Positions 7,348 to 13,371 of a stretch of DNA of 13,371 bases are shown here, one piece after another. Positions within the stretch are counted from its first letter, which is position 1. Each line of letters starts with the position of its first letter. Position numbers and translations under genes: made by a program. Location of the stretch: the NCBI GenBank assembly GCA_043751715.1, contig JAYUZO010000180.1, positions 1 through 13,371 on the forward strand, in the 5' to 3' direction. Source of the DNA: JAAFHS01 sp043751715. Lineage in GTDB: Bacteria > Pseudomonadota > Alphaproteobacteria > Rhodobacterales > Rhodobacteraceae. The notes under the pieces were generated by a model, which worked only from the letters and a program-made list of their open reading frames with translations, was not told the DNA's origin and did not search any database.

Positions 7348-8757
7348 TCAAGAGTTTCTTTCGCCATAGGCTTTCAACGCACGCGCCCGCCCTTCCGCAA
7401 GGTCAATCAGGGGCATCGGATAGCGTCTGGCTGGATCAAGCGCCCATTTTCGCGGCACAGCGTCAAAATAGGCCTGCGCCTCTGGCCCTGGATTGCGCGA
7501 AAGTTCGGCTATAAACCGTTTGCGGTAAACGCTGCCCGGATCAAACTTTTCCGCCTGCGTGGCCGGGTTGAAGATCCGGAAATAGGGTGCCGCATCCGGG
7601 CCTGACCCCGCCGCCCATTGCCAGCCCATGGCATTGGCCGCCGGGTCCCAGTCGGTCAGGCAATCGGCAAACCATTGCAGGCCCACCCGCCAGTCGGTCA
7701 GCAGATGCTTGGTCAGATAGCTGGCCACAATCATCCGGCCCCGGTTGTGCATGGTGCCTGTCACATACATCTCGCGCATCGCGGCATCCACGAACGGCTC
7801 TCCCGTCATGCCCTGTTTCCAGCGCATCGCATCCGGGTTTTCACCCCGCCAGGCAAAGCTGTCCCATTCCGGTTTCCAGTTGCCGGTTACAATATGCGGC
7901 GTGTGAAAAATCAGATGATAGCTGAACTCACGCCAGACAATTTCCTTGAGGAACGTTTCAGCCCCCCGCCGCCCTTCATGCAGCGCGCGCATGCCCGCGT
8001 GCCAGATCGTTCGCGGGCCAATCTCACCCAAGGCCAGGTTCTGTGACAGCCCCGATGTGCCCGCCACAGCGCACATATTGCGTCCGTTGTCATAGTCATC
8101 CACCGGGCCGCCCAGAAACCATGCCATCCGGTCAAGTGCCGCCACCTCACCCACCCGCTGATGGGGTGCCACAATTGCAGCCCCCCGGCGCATTGCAGCC
8201 CCCAGTTGCCAGTCGTCCAGCCTATCCGATACCGGCCAGACATCCGGTGCGTGCAGGGCCCTTGGTGCCGGTGCCGGTGCCGCCACATCGCGGTCTTTCA
8301 CAGTGCGCCAGAATGGCGTGTACACCCGGTAAAACCCACCCGACCCGGTTTCAACTGTGTGCGGCTCATGCAGCAGATGGCCTGCATGGCTGGTCACATC
8401 GACCACACCCTTTAACGCGGCCTTGACGCCCGTGTCGCGCGCAACGGCCACCGGATCATACAGGCGTGACCAATGCACCCCCGCAGCGCCGGTTTCCGCA
8501 ATCACCGCGCGCAGCACGTCCAGTGCCGCCCCCCGGCGCAAGGTCAGCCCGCTGCCAAGCCCCCGCAGCCGCGCCTGCAAATCCGCCAGCGACAACCCCA
8601 ACCGCCACTTTGCCGCCGCCCCGATGGCCTCTGTTTCCGGGTCCAGAATGAACAGGGGCACCAATGGCCGCCCCGTTGCCACCGCAGCCGTCAGCATCGG
8701 CAGATCGGCCAGCCGCAAGTCCCGCCGGAACCACAAGATCAAAGGCGCATCGGTCAT
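7348..8757 (-). CDS. phrA: Deoxyribodipyrimidine photolyase (class I CPD photolyase)
   Basis: A 469-residue flavoprotein that splits cyclobutane pyrimidine dimers using blue light. The N-terminal Rossmann-like antenna domain starts LILWFRRDLRL. The C-terminal FAD domain contains WREFSYHLIF (275–284), MHNRGRMI (336–343), DWRVG (355–359) and GWQWAAGSGPDAAPYFRIFNP-type sequence (378–398). By motif alignment with the E. coli enzyme, Trp379, Trp356 and Trp303 form the electron-transfer triad and Asn375 contacts the flavin, so it should be active. A GGGGAG ribosome site is eight bases before the ATG. It is the first gene of the phrA–cfaA–trgA–trgB set, behind an RpoE-type promoter. Its length matches class I photolyases. 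Confidence 0.95.
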   Translation of the reverse strand: MTDAPLILWFRRDLRLADLPMLTAAVATGRPLVPLFILDPETEAIGAAAKWRLGLSLADLQARLRGLGSGLTLRRGAALDVLRAVIAETGAAGVHWSRLYDPVAVARDTGVKAALKGVVDVTSHAGHLLHEPHTVETGSGGFYRVYTPFWRTVKDRDVAAPAPAPRALHAPDVWPVSDRLDDWQLGAAMRRGAAIVAPHQRVGEVAALDRMAWFLGGPVDDYDNGRNMCAVAGTSGLSQNLALGEIGPRTIWHAGMRALHEGRRGAETFLKEIVWREFSYHLIFHTPHIVTGNWKPEWDSFAWRGENPDAMRWKQGMTGEPFVDAAMREMYVTGTMHNRGRMIVASYLTKHLLTDWRVGLQWFADCLTDWDPAANAMGWQWAAGSGPDAAPYFRIFNPATQAEKFDPGSVYRKRFIAELSRNPGPEAQAYFDAVPRKWALDPARRYPMPLIDLAEGRARALKAYGERNS

Positions 8758-8776
8758 GTCACACTCCCCACCACAG

Positions 8777-8805
8777 TCCTACGCCATCCTGCGCAAACCG
8801 GATCA
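8777..8805 (-). promoter_or_regulatory. RpoE (ChrR-controlled ECF sigma) promoter of the phrA operon
   Basis: On the minus strand TGATCC (8805–8800) is followed after exactly 18 bp by TAGGA (8781–8777). The known target of the singlet-oxygen sigma factor RpoE of Rhodobacter sphaeroides is TGATCC, 18 bp, TAAGA, so only one base differs. Transcription would start near 8770, leaving a leader of about 13 nt that carries the GGGGAG ribosome site. phrA is a known RpoE target in R. sphaeroides, which supports the call. The rpoE–chrR genes are not in this window. Confidence 0.75.
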
Positions 8806-8860
8806 TTCCACATTCATCTGTCCGCAAATATCCTCGGGGGGTGAGGCGCGCATGCGCCGA

Positions 8861-8899
8861 GGGGGGCCGAGGCCCCCCCTGATTTTTCGCAGAAAAATC
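8861..8899 (-). terminator. Double hairpin after the aminotransferase gene
   Basis: Reading on the minus strand, two perfect stems follow the aminotransferase stop within 8 bases. The first is GATTTTTC/GAAAAATC (8899–8892 with 8888–8881, 3-nt loop). The second is GGGGGGCC/GGCCCCCC (8878–8871 with 8868–8861). The GC stem lacks a T-tract on its downstream side in this direction. Read on the plus strand, however, the GC stem is followed by CCTGATTTTT, so the structure may be bidirectional. It separates the aminotransferase gene from the phrA promoter. Similar hairpins are common at gene ends in Rhodobacterales, from memory. Confidence 0.6.
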
Positions 8900-8906
8900 G
8901 TAGCCC

Positions 8907-10145
8907 CTAAAGCACCCGGTCCAGTGCCGTAATCGCCCGCGCCACCTCGGCCGCACTGGTGTAATGCACCAGGCTCAGGCGCAAAACGCCCTTGGCCGGG
9001 TCCACCCCCATTGCCTGCAAGGGCCGCACGCCGTAAAAATCACTGCCGCCGCAGTTCACCCCCAGTGCCCCCAGTGCCCGCGCCATATCTTCCGCAGGTC
9101 CCGCCAGTTCCACCGCAATCGTCGGGGCCCGCGCTGCCGCTTCGCGTGGCCCGATCAGGCGCAGGTCATTGCGCGCGGCCAGATAATCCAGCAGCGGCGT
9201 CACCACGGCCACCTCGGCGCTGCGCATCAGATCATGCACACTCCGGTTGCGTGCCGCCGCATCGCCGCTGATCCCATGGTGTGCAGCCAGCGCATCAATG
9301 TAATCCGCCATCCCCGCACAAGCTGCGATCTGCGCATGATCCGGCCCCGAAGGCGTAAAACGTTTGTATAGCACATCCGCGTTGAAATGATGCCCCTGCG
9401 CCGGCAGCGCCCAGCCCATATCCGCCCCGATCACCATGATCCCCTGATGCGGTCCATAGGTCTTGTAGGCCGAAAACAGGTACACATCGCAACCCAGCGC
9501 CGCCACATCCGGCAACCCGTGCGGCGCATAGCTGACGCCGTCCACCACGCTCCACGCCCCTGCCGCCCGGCAGATCACACAGATCGCCGCCACATCATTG
9601 ATCGCCGCCACCACGTTCGAACAGTGCGGAAACGCCACCAGCCGCACTTGTCCGTCCGCCAGCAGCGCCACCAGATCATCCGGATTCAACAGCCCCGTCT
9701 GCGGGTCAATCTGCCATTCGCGCACCTCAACCCCGCTGTCGGCCAGCCTGCGCCATGGGCCGCTGTTGGCCTCATGGTCCTGATTTGTCACCACGATGGC
9801 ACCCCGATCTGTGCCTTGGGAGCCTGCCATGTGTTGCCGCAAGGCCTGCGCCAGCACATAGGTATTCGTGCTGGTGGACGGCCCGAAACTGACCTGATCC
9901 CCCGCCACCCCCATCATCGCGGCAAGGCGCAGGCGCGCCTCATCCATTTCCGCCCCGGCCAGTTCGGATACTGCAAACGGATGATAGGGCTGCACTTTGC
10001 GTTCCACATAAAACCGGTGCAGCCGGTCTACCACCTGACGGCAAGGGTAAGACCCGCCCGCGTTTTCAAAATGCGCCTGCCCCGCCAGCGCCCCATCAAA
10101 CGCCGGAAACTGTGCCCGCACGAATTCAAGGTCCAACATCGCCAT
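8907..10145 (-). CDS. PLP-dependent class-V aminotransferase, cysteine-desulfurase-like
   Basis: A 412-residue fold-type-I PLP enzyme. Lys228 in SAYKTYGPHQG is the Schiff-base lysine. Asp202 and His209 in VVDGVSYAPHG contact the cofactor. His124 in NQDHEAN should stack on the PLP ring. The C-terminal LRLSLVHYTSAAEV is typical of this desulfurase-like subfamily. The loop where SufS-type desulfurases carry their catalytic cysteine (RTGQHC-like) reads NCGGSDFYGVRP, so desulfurase activity is doubtful; Cys365 is close but shifted. I chose the ATG at 10145, which has AAGGA eight bases upstream, over the longer frame from 10232. It ends in a double hairpin and diverges from the PotD-like gene. The substrate is unknown. 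Confidence 0.85.
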   Translation of the reverse strand: MAMLDLEFVRAQFPAFDGALAGQAHFENAGGSYPCRQVVDRLHRFYVERKVQPYHPFAVSELAGAEMDEARLRLAAMMGVAGDQVSFGPSTSTNTYVLAQALRQHMAGSQGTDRGAIVVTNQDHEANSGPWRRLADSGVEVREWQIDPQTGLLNPDDLVALLADGQVRLVAFPHCSNVVAAINDVAAICVICRAAGAWSVVDGVSYAPHGLPDVAALGCDVYLFSAYKTYGPHQGIMVIGADMGWALPAQGHHFNADVLYKRFTPSGPDHAQIAACAGMADYIDALAAHHGISGDAAARNRSVHDLMRSAEVAVVTPLLDYLAARNDLRLIGPREAAARAPTIAVELAGPAEDMARALGALGVNCGGSDFYGVRPLQAMGVDPAKGVLRLSLVHYTSAAEVARAITALDRVL

Positions 10146-10321
10146 CCCATCATTCCTTTGTTCAGTCTGCCACCGCGCCGCCGGCCGGTGTTTGCACATA
10201 TTCGCCCGTGTTAAATCACCGCCTTGTGCCACTTCACAGGGCCCTCACGCTTCGTCATGCAAAATTTATCAGCACAGCATCTTGCCGACATGTGATCTTG
10301 CGTCCACCTTTGATACGTCGC

Positions 10322-10339
10322 TTGTGCGACGGCGCACAA
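10322..10339. promoter_or_regulatory. Operator-like inverted repeat upstream of the PotD-like gene
   Basis: TTGTGCG and CGCACAA form a perfect 7-bp inverted repeat around ACGG. It lies about 78 bp upstream of the binding-protein ATG, in the 271-bp divergent region. Symmetry and spacing suit a dimeric regulator of GntR or MarR type; which one is not known. TTGTGC (10322–10327) and TAGCGT (10345–10350), 17 bp apart, are a weak promoter candidate that the site would overlap. No regulator gene lies next to it. The rest of the region shows nothing else clear. Confidence 0.5.
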
Positions 10340-10416
10340 TTTCATAGCGTCGCCTGATAACAAAGCAGGCCGCCTTCGGGGGAGGGTGCGCCTGCGACAA
10401 CAGACGAGGAGCGTCC

Positions 10417-11469
10417 ATGTCCGTCAGAACCATTCTTATTGCCACATCCGCACTGGCCTTTGCCCTTGCCGCACCCGCTCGTGCCGGTGACCCCGAACTG
10501 CTGGTGTTCGACTGGGCCGGTTGGGAAATTCCCGAACTGTTCGCAGGCTTTGCCGCAACCCATGGTGACGGCCCCACCTATGCGTTCTTTGCCGATGATG
10601 ATGAGGCGTTCCAAAAGGTGTCGTCCGGGTTCAAAGCCGATGTCGTGCATCCCTGCTCGCAGATGGTGCCCAAGTACCGCGCCGCGGGCCTGATCGAACC
10701 CTGGGATACCAGCCGCATTCCGGAATTTGCCAATATTGCGCCGGGCATGCTGGCCTCTGATGTGTTCAGTGATGCCGAAGGCGTGTGGTTCCTGCCCACC
10801 GATGCCGCCTACACCGCCATCGCCTTCAACACCGAAACCGTACCTGCGGCTGATGTTACCTCGCTGTCGGTGTTCCAGAACCCCACTTATGCAGGGCGCA
10901 TTTCACTGCCCGACAACACCGATGATGTCTGGGCGCTGGCCCTGCTGGCCACTGGCGTCACCGACTGGACCACTGTTACAGACGAACAGTTCACCGCCGC
11001 CGCTGATTGGCTGCGCGCCGTGCACCCGAATGTACGCGCCTACTGGTCTGATCCGTCCGAACTGACGCAGCTGATGGCCACCGGCGAAGTGCAAGTGTCC
11101 TGGGCGTGGAATGATGCCGTGGCCCTGCTGCGGTCCGAAGGCTTTCCCGTCGGATTTCAGCGCACGCCAACCGAAGGTGTGACGACATGGTTCTGCGGTC
11201 TGGTCAACGCCAAGGGTGGCCCCGGTTCCGAAGACAAGCTGTATGATTACGTCAACGCCTTCCTGTCACCCACCGCTGCACAGGCCATGATCGACAACTT
11301 CGGTTACGCCCATGCAAACACCGCGTCGCTGGCAACCATTCCGACTGACGCATTGGTCGCGGCCGATGTAAACCCGGTGGAAGGCATTCTGTTGCCGCAA
11401 GTGCCGATCAAAACCGCCATGCGCGACCGCATGCTGGAAGAGTTTGAACTGATCAAGTCAGGCTTCTGA
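10417..11469 (+). CDS. PotD-like extracellular solute-binding protein (spermidine/putrescine-type ABC transporter)
   Basis: A 350-residue periplasmic binding protein. Residues 1–23 are a Sec signal peptide ending in APARA, with cleavage likely before GDPELLVFDWAGWE, which resembles the mature start of PotD/PotF proteins. The family-1/8 binding-protein fold is supported by SSGFKADVVHPC, WDTSRIPEF, WFLPTDAAYTAIAFNTE, PDNTDDVWALALLATG and WAWNDAVALL. A GAGGAG ribosome site lies five bases before the ATG. No permease or ATPase gene flanks it and a terminator follows at once, so the gene is transcribed alone and its partners must be elsewhere. The ligand is probably a polyamine or similar cationic compound, but that is by family only. 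Confidence 0.88.
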   Translation: MSVRTILIATSALAFALAAPARAGDPELLVFDWAGWEIPELFAGFAATHGDGPTYAFFADDDEAFQKVSSGFKADVVHPCSQMVPKYRAAGLIEPWDTSRIPEFANIAPGMLASDVFSDAEGVWFLPTDAAYTAIAFNTETVPAADVTSLSVFQNPTYAGRISLPDNTDDVWALALLATGVTDWTTVTDEQFTAAADWLRAVHPNVRAYWSDPSELTQLMATGEVQVSWAWNDAVALLRSEGFPVGFQRTPTEGVTTWFCGLVNAKGGPGSEDKLYDYVNAFLSPTAAQAMIDNFGYAHANTASLATIPTDALVAADVNPVEGILLPQVPIKTAMRDRMLEEFELIKSGF

Positions 11470-11492
11470 CCCCAACCCGTTCAATGCCACGG

Positions 11493-11520
11493 GCGCCCGG
11501 TGTCAAAACCGGGCGCTTTG
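11493..11520 (+). terminator. Rho-independent terminator of the PotD-like gene
   Basis: A perfect 9-bp GC-rich stem, GCGCCCGGT (11493–11501) with ACCGGGCGC (11508–11516), has a 6-nt loop and is followed by TTTG, with more T-rich sequence (TTTTTT) at 11533–11538. It starts 24 bp after the stop codon. Confidence 0.85.
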
Positions 11521-11580
11521 TCATTTCAGCAGTTTTTTATTTGCCCAAATACTCTGTCTTCCACGCGCACGCCGTCCTGC

Positions 11581-11609
11581 TTGCGCATAGCGGCACAGCG
11601 TCCTATATC
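11581..11609 (+). promoter_or_regulatory. Sigma-70-type promoter of ssrA
   Basis: TTGCGC (11581–11586) and TATATC (11604–11609) are 17 bp apart, close to the housekeeping consensus. The predicted start near 11616 is just upstream of the tmRNA acceptor piece. Confidence 0.7.
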
Positions 11610-11610
11610 T

Positions 11611-11930
11611 GACAGTGCTCGGGGTAACCCAGACTATGGTGATAAACGCACCTGTAATAAACGGCTCGGACCCGGGGGCGGTACCCGGCGACTCCACCAG
11701 TCTCGCCTTCGTTTGGCAGGATGGGGTCGAAATAGGATCGACGAACGTCTAAAGAGGCCAGCTTTTACCCGGTAGGAACCACCGTTATCGGACCACAAGT
11801 ACAGTTGCAAACGACAACCGTGCTCCGATGGCCCTTGCTGCGTAAGCAGTTCGGACATCGAAAACTAAGCCCTTGCGCTTAGCCGCGTAAGGCGGGGTTC
11901 GCAGGTACCTGGCAACAGAAACCTGCACTT
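11611..11930 (+). ncRNA. ssrA: Circularly permuted two-piece tmRNA (alphaproteobacterial type)
   Basis: tmRNA rescues ribosomes stalled on broken mRNA and tags the product for proteolysis. The gene order is permuted. The acceptor piece comes first and ends CGACTCC-A-CCA at 11689–11699. After a 23-nt spacer (11700–11722) the coding piece begins GGGGTCG at 11723. GGGGTCG pairs with CGACTCC to give the 7-bp acceptor stem, with a G3·U70 pair, the identity element for alanyl-tRNA synthetase. GGATCGAC follows at 11735–11742, as in tmRNA D-loops. The T stem is CCGGG/CCCGG (11672–11676, 11684–11688) around a non-standard GGCGGTA loop. The tag frame begins at 11807. The coding piece ends in a GCAGGT/ACCTGC hairpin (11901–11926). 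The outer ends are approximate. Both pieces would come from one precursor cut in the spacer. Confidence 0.95.
11807..11845 (+). other. tmRNA proteolysis-tag reading frame
   Basis: Starting at the GCA resume codon, the frame reads ANDNRAPMALAA followed by TAA. The ANDN opening and hydrophobic ALAA end match alphaproteobacterial tags recognised by ClpXP-type proteases. With the alanine charged on the tmRNA itself, the full tag would be AANDNRAPMALAA. Confidence 0.93.
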
Positions 11931-11941
11931 CATTCCCCCGC

Positions 11942-11970
11942 TTGACCGCCCGGTAACCCTGCCCTATCAC
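11942..11970 (+). promoter_or_regulatory. Candidate promoter of the chromate operon
   Basis: TTGACC (11942–11947) and TATCAC (11965–11970) lie 17 bp apart, about 80 bp before the ATG of the rhodanese–ChrB gene and just after ssrA. A short inverted repeat, ACGCC/GGCGT (11990–12005), lies in the predicted leader. Inference from motif match only. Confidence 0.5.
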
Positions 11971-12052
11971 CACGTCATGGGGTCTGCGAACGCCCCGTGA
12001 GGCGTCAGGCCCAAGCATCGCATCCCGTTGACCCCTTTTGTCAGGATGCCCC

Positions 12053-12844
12053 ATGCCCGGCCCCAACCAGATCACCCCCACCCAACTGATGCGCTTGATC
12101 GGCACCCCCGATTGCCCCGTGCTGATTGATGTACGCATCCCCGAAAACGTCGATGAATTGCCCCGCCTGATCCCCGGATCACGCCTGTATCCCCACACGG
12201 CCCTGCCAACCCTGCCGGCAGGCACCCGCGCCGTGGTGATCTGCAAGCGCGGCCGGAAACTTTCCGAAGGGGCGGCGGCCATGATGCGCACATCAGGCGT
12301 GTTGGCCGAGGTGCTGGACGGCGGCACGCTGGCATGGGCCGACGCAGGCCTGCCCATGGTTCCGCTGGCCCTGATGCCGCAAACCGCCCTTTGGGTCACC
12401 CGCCACCGCCCAAAGGTTGACCGGATCGCCTGCCCCTGGCTGATCCGCCGCTTTATCAACCGCGATGCGCGGTTCCTGTTCGTGGCCCCGGTTGATGTGC
12501 CCGACGTGGCCGAAAACTTTGGCGCCACCGCCTTTGACATCGAAGGGGTGCACTGGTCGCACCGGGGCGACACCTGCACCTTTGATGCGCTGATCGCCGA
12601 TTTCGCCCTGTCCACCCCAGCACTTGACCGTCTGGCAATGGTCGTGCGCGCCGCTGATACCGACCGCCACGATCTGGCCCCGCAGGCCGCAGGCTTGCTT
12701 GCGCTGTCAGTGGGCCTGTCGCGCCTGTACCGTGATGATCTGGCGCAGATGGAAGCAGGGATCGCCATGTATGATGCGCTGTATCGCTCGGCGCGCGATG
12801 GCCACGATGAAGGCCATGACTGGCCTGCAGGGCGCAGCGCATGA
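12053..12844 (+). CDS. Rhodanese–ChrB-domain chromate resistance protein
   Basis: A 263-residue protein with two parts. Residues 1–105 are a rhodanese-like domain: VLIDVR at 23–28, active-site loop ICKRGRK with Cys64, and a GGTLAWADAGLPMV end. Residues about 115–255 match the C-terminal chromate-resistance domain of ChrB: WVTRHRPKVDRIACPWLIRRFINRDARFLFV, then FDIEGVHWSHRGDTCTFDALI and ADTDRHDL. The N-terminal DNA-binding part of true ChrB regulators is replaced by the rhodanese domain, so a sensing, sulfur-transfer or reduction role is likelier than repression; this is inference. I chose the ATG at 12053 with CAGGA upstream; a TTG at 12038 would add five residues. It overlaps chrA by four bases (ATGA), so the two are co-translated. 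Confidence 0.85.
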   Translation: MPGPNQITPTQLMRLIGTPDCPVLIDVRIPENVDELPRLIPGSRLYPHTALPTLPAGTRAVVICKRGRKLSEGAAAMMRTSGVLAEVLDGGTLAWADAGLPMVPLALMPQTALWVTRHRPKVDRIACPWLIRRFINRDARFLFVAPVDVPDVAENFGATAFDIEGVHWSHRGDTCTFDALIADFALSTPALDRLAMVVRAADTDRHDLAPQAAGLLALSVGLSRLYRDDLAQMEAGIAMYDALYRSARDGHDEGHDWPAGRSA

Positions 12845-13371
12845 CCGTATCCATCCCTGATCTGACACGCGCTTTCCTGCGCATTGGCTGTTTGTCCTTT
12901 GGCGGCCCGGCCGGCCAGATTGCGATGATGCACCGCGAGGTGGTGGATACGCACAAATGGCTGACAGAAAAGGAATATCTGTCAGCCCTGTCATTCTGCA
13001 TGCTGCTGCCCGGCCCCGAGGCGATGCAACTGGCCACCTGGATCGGCTGGCGGATGCATGGCACGCTGGGCGGGCTGATCGCAGGGCTGTTGTTCGTGCT
13101 GCCGGGGGCCGTGGTGGTGCTGGCGCTGTCTGTGGTGTTTGCAACGCTGGGCGATCTGCCGCTGGTATCGGCGCTGTTCTTTGGCCTGCAGGCCGCCGTG
13201 GTGGCCGTGGTGATCGAGGCCCTGCTGCGCGTGGCAAAACGCGCGCTGAAGGGCCGCGCGCAATGGGTGATTGCGGGGCTGGCGTTCGTGGGGTTGTTCG
13301 TGCTGAACCTGCTATTTCCGCTGATCATCGCCGCCGCCGGGCTGTGGGGGCTGTTTACTGCCCGCCCTACC
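12841..13371 (+). CDS. chrA: Chromate transporter ChrA, C-terminus beyond window
   Basis: The first 177 codons of an inner-membrane chromate efflux pump of the CHR family. The frame stays open to the window edge. Family motifs are clear: the LSFGGPAGQIAMMHREVV segment near the N-terminus, then LLPGPEAMQLATWIGW. Several hydrophobic segments follow (GGLIAGLLFVLPGAVVVLAL and others), as expected for the first half of a long-chain ChrA of about 400 residues. The ATGA overlap with the rhodanese–ChrB gene indicates one operon for chromate export and resistance. Confidence 0.92.
   Translation, partial: MTVSIPDLTRAFLRIGCLSFGGPAGQIAMMHREVVDTHKWLTEKEYLSALSFCMLLPGPEAMQLATWIGWRMHGTLGGLIAGLLFVLPGAVVVLALSVVFATLGDLPLVSALFFGLQAAVVAVVIEALLRVAKRALKGRAQWVIAGLAFVGLFVLNLLFPLIIAAAGLWGLFTARPT

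Noticed and set aside
7296..7367. Longer N-terminus of the CFA-family enzyme from the ATG at 7367
   Set aside because: That start overlaps phrA, has no ribosome site, and adds a non-conserved basic stretch; the ATG at 7295 follows GGGGGAGGA.
11634..11858. A short minus-strand open frame over the tmRNA region
   Set aside because: The region is explained by the tmRNA, with paired acceptor strands and a tag frame on the plus strand.
11785..12954. A 389-codon open frame antisense to the chromate genes and part of ssrA
   Set aside because: It spans an RNA gene and two well-supported coding regions and has no family resemblance.
1..13371. Mobile elements, phage genes or CRISPR arrays
   Set aside because: No transposase, integrase, long terminal inverted repeats or regularly spaced repeats were seen. 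I also saw no attachment-site duplication next to ssrA, a common integration site.

Overview
The window looks like the chromosome of an alphaproteobacterium of the Rhodobacter/Roseobacter group (Rhodobacterales). The evidence is high GC with tight codon bias, a TrgA/TrgB pair, a phrA–cfa gene pair behind a promoter of the RpoE (ChrR-controlled) type, and a circularly permuted two-piece tmRNA with an ANDN-type tag. Ten protein genes are complete or nearly so, two of them cut by the window edges, and there is one RNA gene. I see no transposase, phage gene, CRISPR array, tRNA or rRNA.

Left region (1–4248): a sugar-catabolism locus. A solute-binding protein of a sugar ABC transporter (minus strand, cut at base 1) diverges from a LacI-family regulator, a TIM-barrel sugar isomerase/epimerase and a Gfo/Idh/MocA dehydrogenase. 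The last three are colinear and tightly packed. The divergent intergenic region holds two 14-bp operator-like palindromes whose centres lie 21 bp apart. The likely scheme is that the regulator senses an imported sugar or a derivative, the transporter imports it, and the dehydrogenase and isomerase oxidise and rearrange it. The substrate cannot be read from sequence.

Middle region (4517–8805, minus strand): four genes in the order phrA (DNA photolyase), a CFA-synthase-family fatty-acid methyltransferase, trgA (small membrane protein) and trgB (gamma-glutamylcyclotransferase-like domain fused to a Nudix hydrolase). A good match to the singlet-oxygen RpoE promoter (TGATCC, 18 bp, TAGGA) sits just before phrA. 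This reads as a photo-oxidative-stress operon covering DNA repair, membrane-lipid modification, tellurite-resistance-linked functions and nucleotide clean-up. The methyltransferase lacks two residues typical of true cyclopropane synthases and may belong to the unsaturated-fatty-acid methylase (UfaM-like) class.

Right region (8861–13371): a PLP-dependent class-V aminotransferase/cysteine-desulfurase-like gene on the minus strand, followed by two hairpins. It diverges from a PotD-like periplasmic binding protein gene that has its own terminator and no transporter partners in view. Next come ssrA (permuted tmRNA, tag ANDNRAPMALAA) with a clear promoter, and then a chromate-resistance operon: a rhodanese–ChrB-domain protein overlapping chrA, which runs off the right edge.
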